Of a DNA stretch of 64,000 nucleotides, positions 44,030 through 54,599 are shown piece after piece. The number at the start of each line of letters is the position of its first letter. Position 1 is the stretch's first letter. The translations under genes were made by a program, and so were the position numbers. Source of the stretch: Adiantum capillus-veneris (taxonomy: Eukaryota; Streptophyta; Polypodiopsida; Polypodiales; Pteridaceae); NCBI GenBank assembly GCA_014529385.2, contig CM043950.1:65058935-65122934 (forward strand), given 5' to 3'. The notes under the pieces were generated by a model, which saw only the letters and a list, made by a program, of their open reading frames with translations, was not told where the DNA came from and made no database searches.

Positions 44030-45240
44030 CCATAAAAAAACGCAGCCAAGGCACAAACAGAATTGAAGAAGATACAAGCTCGAGCTGAGGCTAAGGAGTG
44101 ACAACAATGCATAAGACGCCAACAAGAGACTAACCTTGGAGTTACACATGCATTCCACGTTGAAACCAACGAGGATTGACTGGACTCTGACACACCTCTA
44201 CGATACCCTATTGAGCTAAACAGCACCTATGGAAAAGTGCTATATAACGTTTTATTGAACACGGGTGTTAAATATAATCCACTATCATATGGGGTGTGGT
44301 GTCAGTTAGGAAAGCCACCTCTATCTGAAAGTATTATCCAAGTCAAGGGTGTCAACAAGAAAAAAACTACGGTTTTTGGAGTGTGACACACTTTTGTCAG
44401 TTATGACAATGGGACTGTAGCTCAAGACTTTTTGGTCATGCATGTTGGAACTATGGAGGGTAATATAAACCTAGGACGCACGTGGATGATAGCCACCAAA
44501 TGCACTATTGATTGGGGGACAAGGGGTGTCACAACGCAGAAACCAACTCTTAGCCCTGCCACTCAAGCCATAGTCCCTAAGATATTACCTCTTAAGGAAA
44601 TAAAACCCAAAACATTGCATGTCCAAGAGGTTGATCCATATGTCCCCATAGCCCAACTCTCTAGAGCTTCAACTGATGTAGTTGGAATAAAGCTTGAGAT
44701 ACACAAGACCCATCCCAATATAACAAAGAAAACATACAAGTGGGTCCCTAAAGCTTCTTTAGCGACCATAGCTAGTACTAAAATACAGGAGCCTAGTAAG
44801 AGACGTCCCACTCGTCCCAAGAAATGTAAAGAAACGTTGCGTTGGATTCCTAAAAAACCATTGGAAGCCCAAGGCTACTATGAAGGAAATGATCAAATCT
44901 GGGTGCCAAAACGTAAATTGTGCTCTTACTTGTCACCTGACCCATGTGAGCCCAATCCTGTGGCTCCAAAAAAATTTGAAGATCGTGGAAAGGAAAAAAT
45001 CATGGAATGCTACACACCCGCTCCAAAGCTAGTTTAGGTACCAAAGAAAGAACGATTTGTTCCACCTAGCTCAGGAACAGGGAAGTCAAATGAAGCTTCT
45101 TGCTCTTCATGTAGTTCGTGTATAGAAATAGAAGCCTTGACACAACCTCCACTCCCCATTGTACATGTCATACAAATAAGGAAGAGTTTGCACCTCCCGT
45201 TGTAGGTTCGCCACCTACAACAATGTTGCAAATAAAATCA
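44030..45240 (+). pseudogene. Gypsy-4 post-integrase frame: retropepsin-like core plus W-V-P-K repeats
   Basis: Downstream of integrase, one plus frame reads an Ala/Glu/Lys-rich helix, then YPIELNSTYGKVLYNVLLNT, NTG at about 44258-44266 in the place of D-T/S-G, YDNGTVAQDFLVMHVGT, and INLGRTWMIATKCTIDWGTR. The last part strongly resembles the end of gypsy proteases (ILGRPWL...DW). After it come at least three spaced W-V/I-P-K repeats (YKWVPKASL, LRWIPKKPL, IWVPKRKL). Stops at about 44086, 44176, 44384 and 45037 interrupt it. The role is unknown; it may be a relocated protease with lost catalytic Asp fused to a repeat domain. Confidence 0.6.
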
Positions 45241-45668
45241 TGGGAGAGTACCTTACCACCCTTGCAACTAGATGAAACTTTTAGGGCAGTCAAAAACTAT
45301 TGGTTAAAGCCTTCACCCATAACAACTTGGAACAATTGGTTTCAAAAGGTGACGACATCATTCCAAAAGGTATGATCTACCCAAGGAAGGGGGAAGTGTT
45401 TGCTGACATCCATCATTCACTTGCTTCCCTCTCAACCTTCATCCCTGACCTCTCAATCTCCAATCCTAAGGAATGTATATATAAAGCCTTATACGCACAA
45501 AAATAAGATAAAAAAGTAAAAGAGCAAGAACAATAAATTATGCACAAGAACACGACCCTTGTAATATTTGCACTCTAACCATCATCTATCTGTGTGTAAC
45601 GATATGGGTAGTACGCTAGAGTCATCCACTCCTGTCTTGGGTGAGAGTACTCTCGTTACTTTTCACAA
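45241..45668 (+). other. Gypsy-4 3' region, no clear gene
   Basis: Short frames (45118-45375, 45300-45506) read SWESTLPPLQLDETFRAVKN and DIHHSLASLSTFIPDLSISN. They may be leftovers of the post-integrase frame. A purine tract lies at about 45384-45398. I see no independent gene. Confidence 0.45.
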
Positions 45669-46037
45669 GTGTTTCACATGGTCTTTTTGATGCTTGCCTC
45701 TGAATGGGATTTGGTAGATACGCTAGTATACGAGAGAAATTTCGAGGAGTTAGAATGGCTAATACGTCTCTTGACCACGACTGATCCATACTTAGTAGAG
45801 AGTGTTTCTCCCATTGCACAAGCCTACCCTTTTGACCAAGATGACTATAGGCGTCTAGTGACCTTCTTAGTAAACATTGGTGCCTCTGATGAAGAAGAGG
45901 ATTTACATGATTACACGGATGGCACATATGGTCTCACGGATGATGACTTTGTTTTTTGCGACGACGAGGATAGGGGTTTAGCCTTAGGGTTTGTTAAGTA
46001 TGGAGCCCGATTTACCCCTTGTAATTTTCTATGGTAA
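45669..46037 (+). CDS. Hypothetical acidic protein, 122 codons
   Basis: An open frame with a helical first half (WDLVDTLVYERNFEELEWLI) and a very acidic second half (IGASDEEEDLHDYTDGTYGL, DDDFVFCDDEDRG), ending FTPCNFLW-stop. I recognise no family. It follows Gypsy-4 on the same strand and precedes an LTR-like region, so it is probably the last piece of that element's coding sequence rather than a host gene. The composition is too ordered to be chance. No start context or splice sites help decide. Confidence 0.45.
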   Translation: MFHMVFLMLASEWDLVDTLVYERNFEELEWLIRLLTTTDPYLVESVSPIAQAYPFDQDDYRRLVTFLVNIGASDEEEDLHDYTDGTYGLTDDDFVFCDDEDRGLALGFVKYGARFTPCNFLW

Positions 46038-46049
46038 AAATGCACATTT

Positions 46050-46616
46050 GTAAGGCCCCTATTATGAGGAGAAGCCATCGTGCGTGAAGGGAAATTACTC
46101 GTTAGAAATAAAAAATTTCACGGGCAAAATATAGGCGCAACACTTTTTTTTCCTTCACCGGAATATTCCTTTTTGCCGGAATATTATGGCCGGACGGGGG
46201 CCGAAAAGTGGTCAAAAAACGATCGGTCGGTTGGCCGGTGGCCAGTGGTCGAAAGTCAATGGCCGGTGGCCGGTGGCCGAATTCAAAAGCGGACTTCTCT
46301 TCTCAAGGACGGCCATACATGGGCAGATTGGAGGGTCCGATTTGGACTTATCTACACAAGTGCGGCTACACATGGCTGCCTCTCATGAGAGAGGGCAACC
46401 CTTTTGGCCTATAAAAGGAGGCCATTTCTACACACATTTCATAGTGTGAAGTTGATGCAACAAAGTGGATGTGAGGTGGTGAGAGTGAAGCAAGATGGGA
46501 GCTCTATTAAGGGTATAATCCCTTTGTAAACTACTTCTTGTTTTGAAGTACTAAAGCCATTGAGTGGATGCTTTTTTGTAGACGTAGCCCACGTTGGGTG
46601 AACCACGTATATTGTG

Positions 46617-46661
<45 letters not shown>

Positions 46662-46735
46662 CTATAATCTCTTGTGTGTGAAATCTATCTCTCTCCATTA
46701 AGTAATCTACTCAAATATCTATTTAGCTACATCAT
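46050..46735 (+). repeat. LTR-like promoter region
   Basis: Starts near TGTAAGGCCCC and contains tandem GGCCGGTGGCC words (46231-46281) and a TATA box TATAAAA at 46410-46416. Downstream, the word GACGTAGCCCACGTTGGGTG followed by AACCACGTATAT resembles the conserved R/U5 motif of many plant LTR retrotransposons. It also holds a CT microsatellite (46621-46658). No second copy or primer site is seen, so it may be the 3' LTR of Gypsy-4 or a solo LTR. Confidence 0.6.
46410..46416 (+). promoter_or_regulatory. TATA box in LTR-like region
   Basis: TATAAAA followed by GGAGGCC, with a start region about 30 bases on. It is typical of LTR promoters. Confidence 0.6.
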
Positions 46736-48060
46736 ATTTCCTAATAGGGTTCCCCCCCAATCTCTACAATATCCTATTCCCTTGACTCTCTACAGGGAGT
46801 GCAAATAATTAGGTTAGGGTTCCTTATGTTTTTTAATTGTGTTCAATAAGTATTAGTACCTTTTTCCACTGATGTGCCTCTGGAAGGTGGATGTTTGGTG
46901 GTGACTATTGTGCAATTTGTGACTACAGAAGGATGCCTTTGAAGGACGACGACAATGGATGTTTACATGTTACAAGGATGTTCTCCATTATATCAGGTGT
47001 ACTACTTCCTTTTATCTATGCTTCCATATTTACATATTTGCATCTTGTCATTTGAACTCTAACAATGCATAAAATTTATGAAGTTGTGACATTGCCAATT
47101 TAGATGCTATAATTTTTTCAAACTTCTAGTACCTTGTTCTTCTCTTTGAGTTTGGTCTATTAGTTGGCTTTAAGTAGGTATCAAGACCTTGAGCTCAACT
47201 ATGCTACTTATTGCTGACTTTAATTCCTAAATAGTCTATAAATTGTAGTTACTTTAGTAATGTTTTAGGCTATGAGGATATAGTTCTCTCTAGCTTATTC
47301 CACCTAAGTGTGACGTGTTATGAAAGCCCATGTGTTAAGCTAGTATTTGAGACCTCGAGTCTCACTTCTAGTTTATGCTCAAGCTGTTATTTGAGACCTT
47401 GAGTCTCCCAGCTACTGGTATTTGAGACCTTGAGTCCCCCAGCTACTTGTAGCAACTATGACAACAACAAAAAAGAAAACAAAGAAAAAAAAAAGAGAAA
47501 AAGAAAAGAGAAAGCAAATAGCACAAGCTTCTTTGTATTTTATGTGGATCACATTGAAGTGGTATAAGTGACACGACCACTAGTCCTTAGACCCCGACAA
47601 GCATTCCTAAGGTTAACTACTCTTTAGTCGATATTTTTTAATTAACGCTGGTCAATCTAGTACTTACTTTAGTCCTAGCTCTTGTGTACTTCTCTTAGAG
47701 TCGACCTAATAGACCCTAACTCAATGCATTTTATTTAGATACTACGCTTGTTCTAGTTGGAAATGTTACAATTCATGAAATTTTTTTTGCATTTCTTAGA
47801 ATCATGTATGCATCTTACTTATTGCACACCTGTACATGCTGCCTTTGAGCTTTCACAATATTGTTTTTTTTCTGACACAGGTACTTCTATCGTGGATCCC
47901 GATGCTACACTAATATATTTCGAGGATGGAATCTACATCAAGAAGGGGGACATGTTAACCACTGGAGTCCACTTCTAGTAGTCATGGGCCGGGCTTGTTG
48001 GTCCAATAGGAAAAGGGTAAGAGTGATCATCGATGAGAGGCGCACTCTAACAAGAACATT
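46736..48060. other. No gene seen; GAGACC repeat
   Basis: Mostly AT-rich, non-coding. The phrase TATTTGAGACCTTGAGTCTC and variants occur three times at about 47346-47450. A purine-rich stretch is at 47460-47520. A short plus frame at 47757-47978 (GTSIVDPDATLIYFEDGIYI) has a splice-acceptor-like CAG before it, but I cannot support a gene. Confidence 0.55.
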
Positions 48061-48208
48061 CAAAGGTTAGTTGGCTAAGTATGGGCACTCAATTGTGAAT
48101 GGGGCGAGCTCATATAAAAGCCACCTAAACCTAAAAATCATTCATTCTTTCATTTGTGCAATTGAAGAGTGCTCTTGCTCCATCTCCATCCTCTTCTTCT
48201 TCATCTCC

Positions 48209-48249
<41 letters not shown>

Positions 48250-48669
48250 CGATCGAGCATTGCGACGATGGCACGGCGGTGGAGCGCGGCACAGCGGTAG
48301 CTCCTTCTTCTTCGTAGTGAGGAATCCTCCATGAAGGCGAGCGTATGGCCGTGAGTAACACACACGTGCTCTCTTGAACTCGCTAGATTAGTTTGGTTGT
48401 GTTCTTGGAGCCATTTGTGTCTCGCACACAATGTATCGACAAGTCCCTTGCATTGACACGTCCGATAGACGTGCACAATAAGAGGGAGAGAGAGACCTTC
48501 ATTGCTCAAGGATCACATTTATTGATCGATGGAGAAGAGGAAGCTTGGGTGGTAGCAAGAGAGAACAAAGTTGAGAAGAGAGAGAATCTTTTTGGAATCT
48601 GCTTGCCTAATTCCAAAAATCGCTCACCGAAAAATTCTCGCTAAAAAATTACGTCCCATCCTATTTACT
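48061..48669 (+). repeat. Truncated LTR-like promoter region
   Basis: TATAAAAG at 48113-48120 is followed by a CATTCATTC start-like region, a TG/CG microsatellite (48211-48250) and leader-like text to 48669, where Copia-3 begins. It resembles the R/U5 side of an LTR, but no partner copy is in the window. Confidence 0.45.
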
Positions 48670-49245
48670 ATCACACAAAGTATGCACCAACCATTTTGGC
48701 ATACCTCTAGCCTGCTCATTTTCAGCCCTTTCCTCATCAAGTACATCATTTACATCTGCATCAGTAATAGCTGATCTGTAACATTGTAGAAACCCCCATA
48801 GGCTGTACATTTGCCTCATTGGATTTACATTCAAATTTCCACCAATGAAAAGAGGCAACAGTGTCATAAATGTCATGTGAGCTTACATACTATCTCTAGT
48901 ACATAACAACATCCCGTGAAACTAGAATATGCTTTGTTTGTGGATGATACAACCTGTAACCTTTTCTTTCAGCACTATAACCAATTTTCGCATTGGTTAT
49001 AGAAAAAATACATTTCAGAGCCTTATCATCCAATTTTTTACGTTGTGTTTGTGGCACCAAAGCATATGCCAAACAACCAAAAACACGCATGTGTGCTCAA
49101 TAGAAGGCTTTTTATCATGCCATGCTTCATATGGAGTAATAGGCTGCAAAGCTTTCGTAGGACAACACATGTTTAGTACATAAGTGGCACACATGATGGC
49201 CTTAAGCCAAAAAGAATGCCCCAAAGCTTGACTTTGATCATACAT
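48670..49245 (-). pseudogene. Copia-3 integrase C-terminal part and linker
   Basis: The minus strand reads SFWLKAIMCATYVLNMCCPT, MRVFGCLAYALVPQTQRKKL and YRLYHPQTKHILVSRDVV, the usual C-terminal region of copia integrase. An acidic linker toward RT follows (48661-48876). Several frames are used. Confidence 0.82.
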
Positions 49246-49720
49246 CGTGCCATTTTTGTAAGTGACCTGTTTTTTCTCTCAGCAACACCATTTTTTGAGG
49301 TGTATAAGGCATTGTACATTGGTGTTTTATCCCACGACTAGCCAAAAATGCATTAAATTCACGAGACATATACTCCCCCCCTGGATCGGAATGGAGGGTT
49401 CCCATAGTACATTTCGAGACATTTTCAATCAACACCATTTTGCTAAGGTGTATAAGGCATTGTACACTGGTGTTTTATCCCACGACTAGCCAAAAATGCA
49501 TTAAATTCATGAGACATATACTCCCCGTCTCGATCGGAAAAGAGGGTGCCCATAGTACATTTTGAGACATTTTCAGCCATAGCCAAAAATTGTTTGAAGC
49601 ACATAAACACTTCGGACTTTGCTTTAAGCAAAAATACCCATGCATGCCCAGAGTAATCATTAATGAAAGTCACAAAGTAAAGGTAATTTCCCAAGGAGAA
49701 GTTTGCATGGGCCCACAAAC
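49246..49720 (-). pseudogene. Copia-3 integrase core with tandem duplication
   Basis: Bases 49283-49427 and 49433-49580 are near-identical direct repeats, each encoding NVSKCTMGTLHSDPGGEY-like text with the second catalytic aspartate. The first-copy frame reads SDPGGEY and the second SDRDGEY. Upstream are FVTFINDYSGHAWVFLLKAK and the first catalytic region. The duplication destroys the core. Confidence 0.88.
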
Positions 49721-50857
49721 ATCACTATGCACAAGCTGCAACCTGCATGTGGCCCTAACTGAACCATCCTTTGGAAACTTAGAACGCTGCATTTTACCCA
49801 AAATACAGCCTTCACAAACATGTTTGACAAGTGCTTCAAGAGGCGGCAAAGAAGCAACCATATCAAATTTCTGCAAACGCAACTGGAAAAATTCAGATGC
49901 CCAAAACGTGCATGCCACAGTTTGCAGTGAATCTGCAAACACTGCATTTGCAAAATTTTGTCCACACATTTTATACAAAGTGAGCTTATACAGCCCATGG
50001 CACAAAAGGCCAGATGCAACAATTTCATCACCAAAACTGAGATCATGAACTGTACCTCTATCATCCACAAATTTGACTACAAGTCCAAGTCTAGCAAGTG
50101 CAGATACAAAAAAAAAAAAAATCTTGATCCTAGGTACATAAAGTGCATCAACAAGAGTGAAAGAATTACCATCTGCAGCAGTAAGCACAATCTTTCCAAC
50201 TCCCTGAACCGGATAAGAGGCATTGTTGGCACAAGTGACTAAATTCCCATGAGGGACAGACTCGAGAGAGGTGAACAATTCACGATATGAGGTGATGTGC
50301 TTTGTAGCACCACTGTCCAAATACCACACATGTGAATCTGTAGCAACTGACATGCATGTATCATGGACAATCGGATTGTAAGTATACTCTGCACTAAAAT
50401 CCCATTCTGCATCAACATCAGCATCACAATCTTCTTTCACAAAAGACTCACCAATGGCTGCATTTGTATTGGAACCAGCATTTGCAGTGAAACCACCCTC
50501 TTTCTTCTTAGCCTCTTTGGCCTTCAACTTAGGACACTGCTTGATCATGTGATCATTAGATTTACAATAATGGCAATGCATATTCTTTTTGCCCTTATCA
50601 CCAGAATTTCTAGACAAATTGCTGCTAGCAGTAGCATTAGGAACATGTGATTTTCCACTCGCAGAAGAACCGTAAGAAGTAGCTGCATTGTTGCTATCAC
50701 CCTTTCTCTGAGAAAAAATAAAAGCTTGTTCAATTGCACGCTATCTAGTCCTGTTTTTTTTGGAAAGTGACTCTTGTAACAGCAATGTGCATAATGCATC
50801 AAACTTGACAACTTTTAGATTCCCTTGGGTCATAAGTCTCCAAGTACTAGCAAAAGT
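49670..50857 (-). pseudogene. Copia-3 gag C-terminus, protease, integrase zinc region
   Basis: A long frame (49670-50617 plus upstream) contains the knuckle CHYCKSNDHMIKQC, the protease core WYLDSGATKHITSYRELF, then LTAADGNSFTLVDALYV, and the zinc-binding HVCEGCILGKMQR. It ends by a shift at about 49670. An A-run at 50108-50120 marks slippage. The catalytic D-S-G is intact here. Confidence 0.87.
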
Positions 50858-51412
50858 CTAGTAAGAATCTAGTAAGGCATCAAGAACAATCTGCAAAAGG
50901 GAACTACCTGAAATGACTTCACCTGTAGAAATAAGTTGCTCATTGATATTTTTGACACCAGCAAGTAAAGTGTCCATATCATCTTCCTCATGCATAATCT
51001 TCGACTCCAGCTCTTTACACAGCAATGTAATTTTTGCCTGATTGCAGCTTGCATTTAGACCAGCCACAATATCCCAATCTTGTTTTGCATATTTCACAAA
51101 ACGAATATGAGGAGTAATGGTGCGCTTCATAGAGAATGCAATCAACGCATGAGCCTGCACATCCTTTACATCCCAACGAGCTTGTTCTACCGTAGGCAAA
51201 ACAATTCTAACAGCAGCAATCCTTACAGCAAGACCTTCAACATCGCCTACATCCTCAAAACTAGGACGTACATCATTGCCCTGCACAATATTCCAGATGC
51301 CCTTTGACACAAGAACATGCTGCATAATGTAAGCCCACATAGGGTAATTGTCTCCATCCAATCTATCCTCGACAGCAAACATCTTGAACACATTTGTGTT
51401 GTTGTCAACCAT
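50858..51412 (-). pseudogene. Copia-3 gag N-terminal part
   Basis: ATG at 51410-51412 (MVDNNTNVFKMFAVEDRLDG), then YPMWAYIMQHVLVSKGIWNI, WDIVAGLNASCNQAKITLLC and HEEDDMDTLLAGVKNINEQL. It ends at TAG 50858-50860 within DSY-stop-TFA. The same frame continues beyond the stop into the knuckle. Copia-1 has TAG at the identical codon. This copy lacks the frameshift found in Copia-1, so it shows the family's native gag start. Confidence 0.87.
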
Positions 51413-51763
51413 TGTGAATGCCTACACTTGATGCGAAAACTACCCAAAAAGAGGAGAAATGAAGCGAGAACAACACATGCTAAATAGCACAAACCGTAAA
51501 AGACTGTAAGGGACCTGTTATGCAAAAAATAACACTGACAAAAATTTTGCACAAAATGACAAAATAGCATGTGCAGCACTGCCTATAGTGGAAATGGAGG
51601 CCGAAATGAGCCTGAATCAGAAATTTGAGCAGATTAAGCTCTACGAGCTTATCCAAAAAAAAATTCGACCTACGAATGCTCGCCAAAGCTCACTGAAATC
51701 GAGAAAGTGAGTAGGCGTGCACTGGAGCTACCGGCGACTAATTAAGCCCGGGAGGACGCAACT

Positions 51764-51776
51764 TGCTCTGATACCA
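51764..51776 (-). promoter_or_regulatory. Copia-3 primer-binding site (initiator tRNA-Met)
   Basis: The minus strand reads TGGTATCAGAGCA, the same as Copia-1, two bases inside the LTR. Confidence 0.92.
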
Positions 51777-51778
51777 AT

Positions 51779-51986
51779 TGTTGGAATTAGGATTGCAAGG
51801 AAACGTACACATCTCAAGGCACACAATAGAGAGTGTTTTACTTCGTGTGCAATGGAAAGATAGATAGCCCTAGAATAAATGGGCGTATATACAATGCACG
51901 GGGGGAAATCCTCCTAAAGAGGGAAAAAATGCCCCGTCAGTCCTAAGTGTGTTCACACACATCACTACCACATGTATATGGTAACA
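51779..51986 (-). repeat. Copia-3 5' LTR
   Basis: A 208-bp LTR from TGTTGGAATTAG to GGTAACA, homologous to 5800-6025. It keeps the terminal CA lost in Copia-1. Confidence 0.9.
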
Positions 51987-53430
51987 TGTAGAACAGATGG
52001 AAAGGTCTTTAAAAAATGGCCAATGTGGTGCTTACAATTGTGTGCTACAAGCAATTGAGAAAAATGTAGGGGGTGTCTTCTTCCTAGATGGTCCAGGATG
52101 GTCTGAAAAACCTATCTTTATAATGCATTGCTTGCATAGCTCCGAGGTGAATATAAGGTAGCGTTGGCATGTGAATCATCTGGTATTTGCAATTTTGCTG
52201 CTTAACAATGGAAGAACTGCACATTCAAGGTTTGAGATTCCTCTAGAATTAAATTCAAAGTCAACATGCAATACAAAAGTGATAGCTAGCTCAACTCGCC
52301 GCTAAATTGCTGAGAAGAGCAACTTTGATTATATTTGATGAAGCACCCGTGACTCATCACCATCCTTTTGAGGCAGTAGATATGACACTCCGAGATGTTT
52401 TACAAACAGACAACCTGTCTGGTGGAAAGGAACTTTTTCTTGGAGGTGACTTTAGGAAAGTCCTACCACTTGTATGCAAAGGTAGCCAAGTAGATATTGG
52501 AAATGCGACGTTGTGTCATTCATACATTTGGAGACACGCAAGAAGATCAAGGCTCACTCAGAATATGTGTATGCAAAGTTGTATGGCAGATGCAGCTGAG
52601 AAACAATTTTCACATTGGGTTCTTGATATCGGTAATGGGAATATACATGATGGGGGAGTTGTTGATTTACCTACTAGCATCTTACTTCAAAGAAACCATT
52701 TGTTAGATCTTATTGAGAGCATCTATGGAGATATTCAGGGAGTTGAAGATTATGCAGGATTCTTCAAAGATAAGGGAGTTCTTGATCCTTGCAACAAGGA
52801 TGTAGATGTGATCAATGGTTATGCTCTACGCAAGATGTGTGGACATTACAGGGAGTATTTGAGGGTAGACTTACTATGTGAATCAGAAGAGAGCAATGCT
52901 TTGTATACATTTGAAATTTTGAATAGCTTGGATTTAGGTGGAGGGTATCCACCTCATGTATTTTATTTGAAAGAAAATGCTCCTCTCATGCTATTGTGTA
53001 ATTGGGATCCAAGAAGGGCACTTTGTAATGTCACAAGGTTAATATGCAGGCAGTTTCATTGCAGAGTCATAGAAGCAGAGATAATCACATGTTCCAACTT
53101 TGGAGACCAAGTATTTCTTCCAAGGATAGATTTCATTGCTGGAAATTCTCAAGGACTACCCTGCCAAATGAGACGCTTCTATAAGGCTGGCATTTGGAAT
53201 GATCATAAATAAAGCACAAGGACAGACATTGGGCCTCTTGGGATTATATTTGCATCACTTGTTTTTTCACATGGTCAATTTTATGTGGCAATGTCACTTG
53301 TGCAAACCTCAATTTTTGTAAAGGGTGTAGTCAAGGATGATAATGAAGCAGAGTTGACTCAGACTCCAAACATTGCATTCAAAGAAGTGTTGCAGGCTAG
53401 AAATGCAGTGGGTAAGCATGCACAAATAGA
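51987..53430 (+). pseudogene. Helitron/PIF1-type DNA helicase
   Basis: A superfamily 1 helicase. Visible motifs: GGVFFLDGPGWSEKP in the place of the Walker A GPGGTGKT (glycine and lysine-threonine altered), LLRRATLIIFDEAP (Walker B DEA), ELFLGGDFRKVLPLV, RLTQNMCMQ, APLMLLCNWDPRRALCNVTR, VIEAEIITCSNFGDQVFLPR, and after a frameshift GMIINKAQGQTLGLLG and FSHGQFYVAMSL. The order and wording match the helicase end of plant Helitron RepHel proteins. Host PIF1 is the alternative. The N-terminal replication initiator is absent. The region up to 53790 holds no other recognised gene. Confidence 0.85.
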
Positions 53431-53794
53431 ATATTGAAATTGTATATACAAGGCATCCTCTTCTACATCATTTCTCCTCAAAATGATGCAAGGCTCAAGG
53501 CTACAACTTTTCTCAAAGTGGGAGTGCAATATTTTGTTGCATCAACTCTAAACAATTGCAATCTAAGTCATTGGGTTATCCATGCTTTGAAGCTGGAAGA
53601 ACGCCTCTATTGGATTCTTTTATATGATAGATGACAAATAGGTAGATGTAAGAATACATGGTTGCATGTGATGTCTTAAATAATTGTTTAATGGGATTGA
53701 CCCTGAGCTATATTTGTTCTCAACAAATAGATAATAGCTACTTCGACAACACTATGTTTTTGGACCGACATCCATCAAAGACAAGGTAAATTGT

Positions 53795-54470
53795 ATATAA
53801 AAAACAACCAGCCCAATTTGAGTCCAAAAAATCATGTAAATCTGGTGGCAATGAACCCCCTTGGGATAAAACAACCCAAGATGTGAAGTGCCACTGAAGT
53901 AGCAAAAGATCTTCTTGATAGCCTATCAATGCTTAGACCATGGGCTATGCATATATCTGCTGACCCGTAAGACTGTAAATTGAACATTTGGCCTCGTGTT
54001 GCATACATAAATAAGGCATCCAATAGCATTTTGGTAAAGAGTGACATTGGCAAGATCGTTAACATCATGAAGACTCAATTTCCAACCTATTTCCATGGGA
54101 GTGGCAATAGGTTAGCAGTCCTCAAGTCCAAACTTACATAGCAAGACCTCTATGTAATGTGTTTGACACAAGGCAATACCACCATTGCACTGCTTAAACG
54201 ATATGCCCAAGTAATGATGCAACAACCCCAAATATTTTAGCTTGAAAGTAGAATTCAAATCAACCTTCAATTTAGCAATATGTTTCTCATTCGGTCCAAT
54301 AATAAACAAATCATCCACATATAGAAAAACAATGAGAAGTATATCACCCTCACACTTCACATTTCTGTTGGATTGTTACAAAAGCCTTGTTTGACCAAAT
54401 GAGGGTCATCTTTCTCATTTCAAGCACGAGGAGACTGATTCAACCCATACAAAGCTTTCTTCCATTTGCA
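53795..54470 (-). pseudogene. Copia-1-family RT fragment
   Basis: Aligns to Copia-1 from about 1615 to 2300. The minus strand reads CEGDILLIVFLYVDDLFIIG (Y-V-D-D intact), KLKYLGLLHHYLGISFKQCN and RSFATSVALHILGCFIPRG in several frames. At 54190-54192 it keeps CAG (Q) where Copia-1 has TAG. No LTRs flank it. Confidence 0.87.
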
Positions 54471-54599
54471 AGGGATGGGAATGGAGAGAGCTTTCGGAGG
54501 GAGCTTTTAAGGGAGCTTTTTCCAGATTCTTGTTCAATTGAGCAAAAATTAAAAAAAGCTCCCTCCCCTCAAAAATAGAGCGAGATTTTCGGACAACCT

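Larger units (their letters stand above)
41236..46049 (+). mobile_element. Gypsy-4: 5'-truncated Ty3/gypsy-like element with extra downstream frame
   Basis: A plus-strand element: gag-like region, then RT-RNase H joined to gag by a deletion, an integrase zinc-binding region, an integrase tail, and a further frame with a retropepsin-like core and W-V-P-K repeats. No 5' LTR or primer site is visible at the left end. A purine-rich tract (GGAAGGGGGAAG) occurs at about 45387. An LTR-like promoter region follows at 46050-46735, but its link to this element is not proven. Confidence 0.78.
48670..51986 (-). mobile_element. Copia-3: 3'-truncated copy of the Copia-1 family
   Basis: A minus-strand element with 5' LTR (51779-51986), primer site (51764-51776), gag, protease and integrase, ending abruptly at 48670 in the region just before RT (equivalent to about 2838 of Copia-1). 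RT, RNase H and 3' LTR are missing. The sequence is close to Copia-1 throughout. The integrase contains a tandem duplication. Its LTR end at 51986 directly abuts a helicase pseudogene. Confidence 0.9.

Noticed and set aside
53711-53729. Helitron 3' hairpin
   Set aside because: TATTTGTT and AACAAATA pair around CTC downstream of the helicase, but the hairpin is AT-rich and the following word is CTAC, not CTRR.
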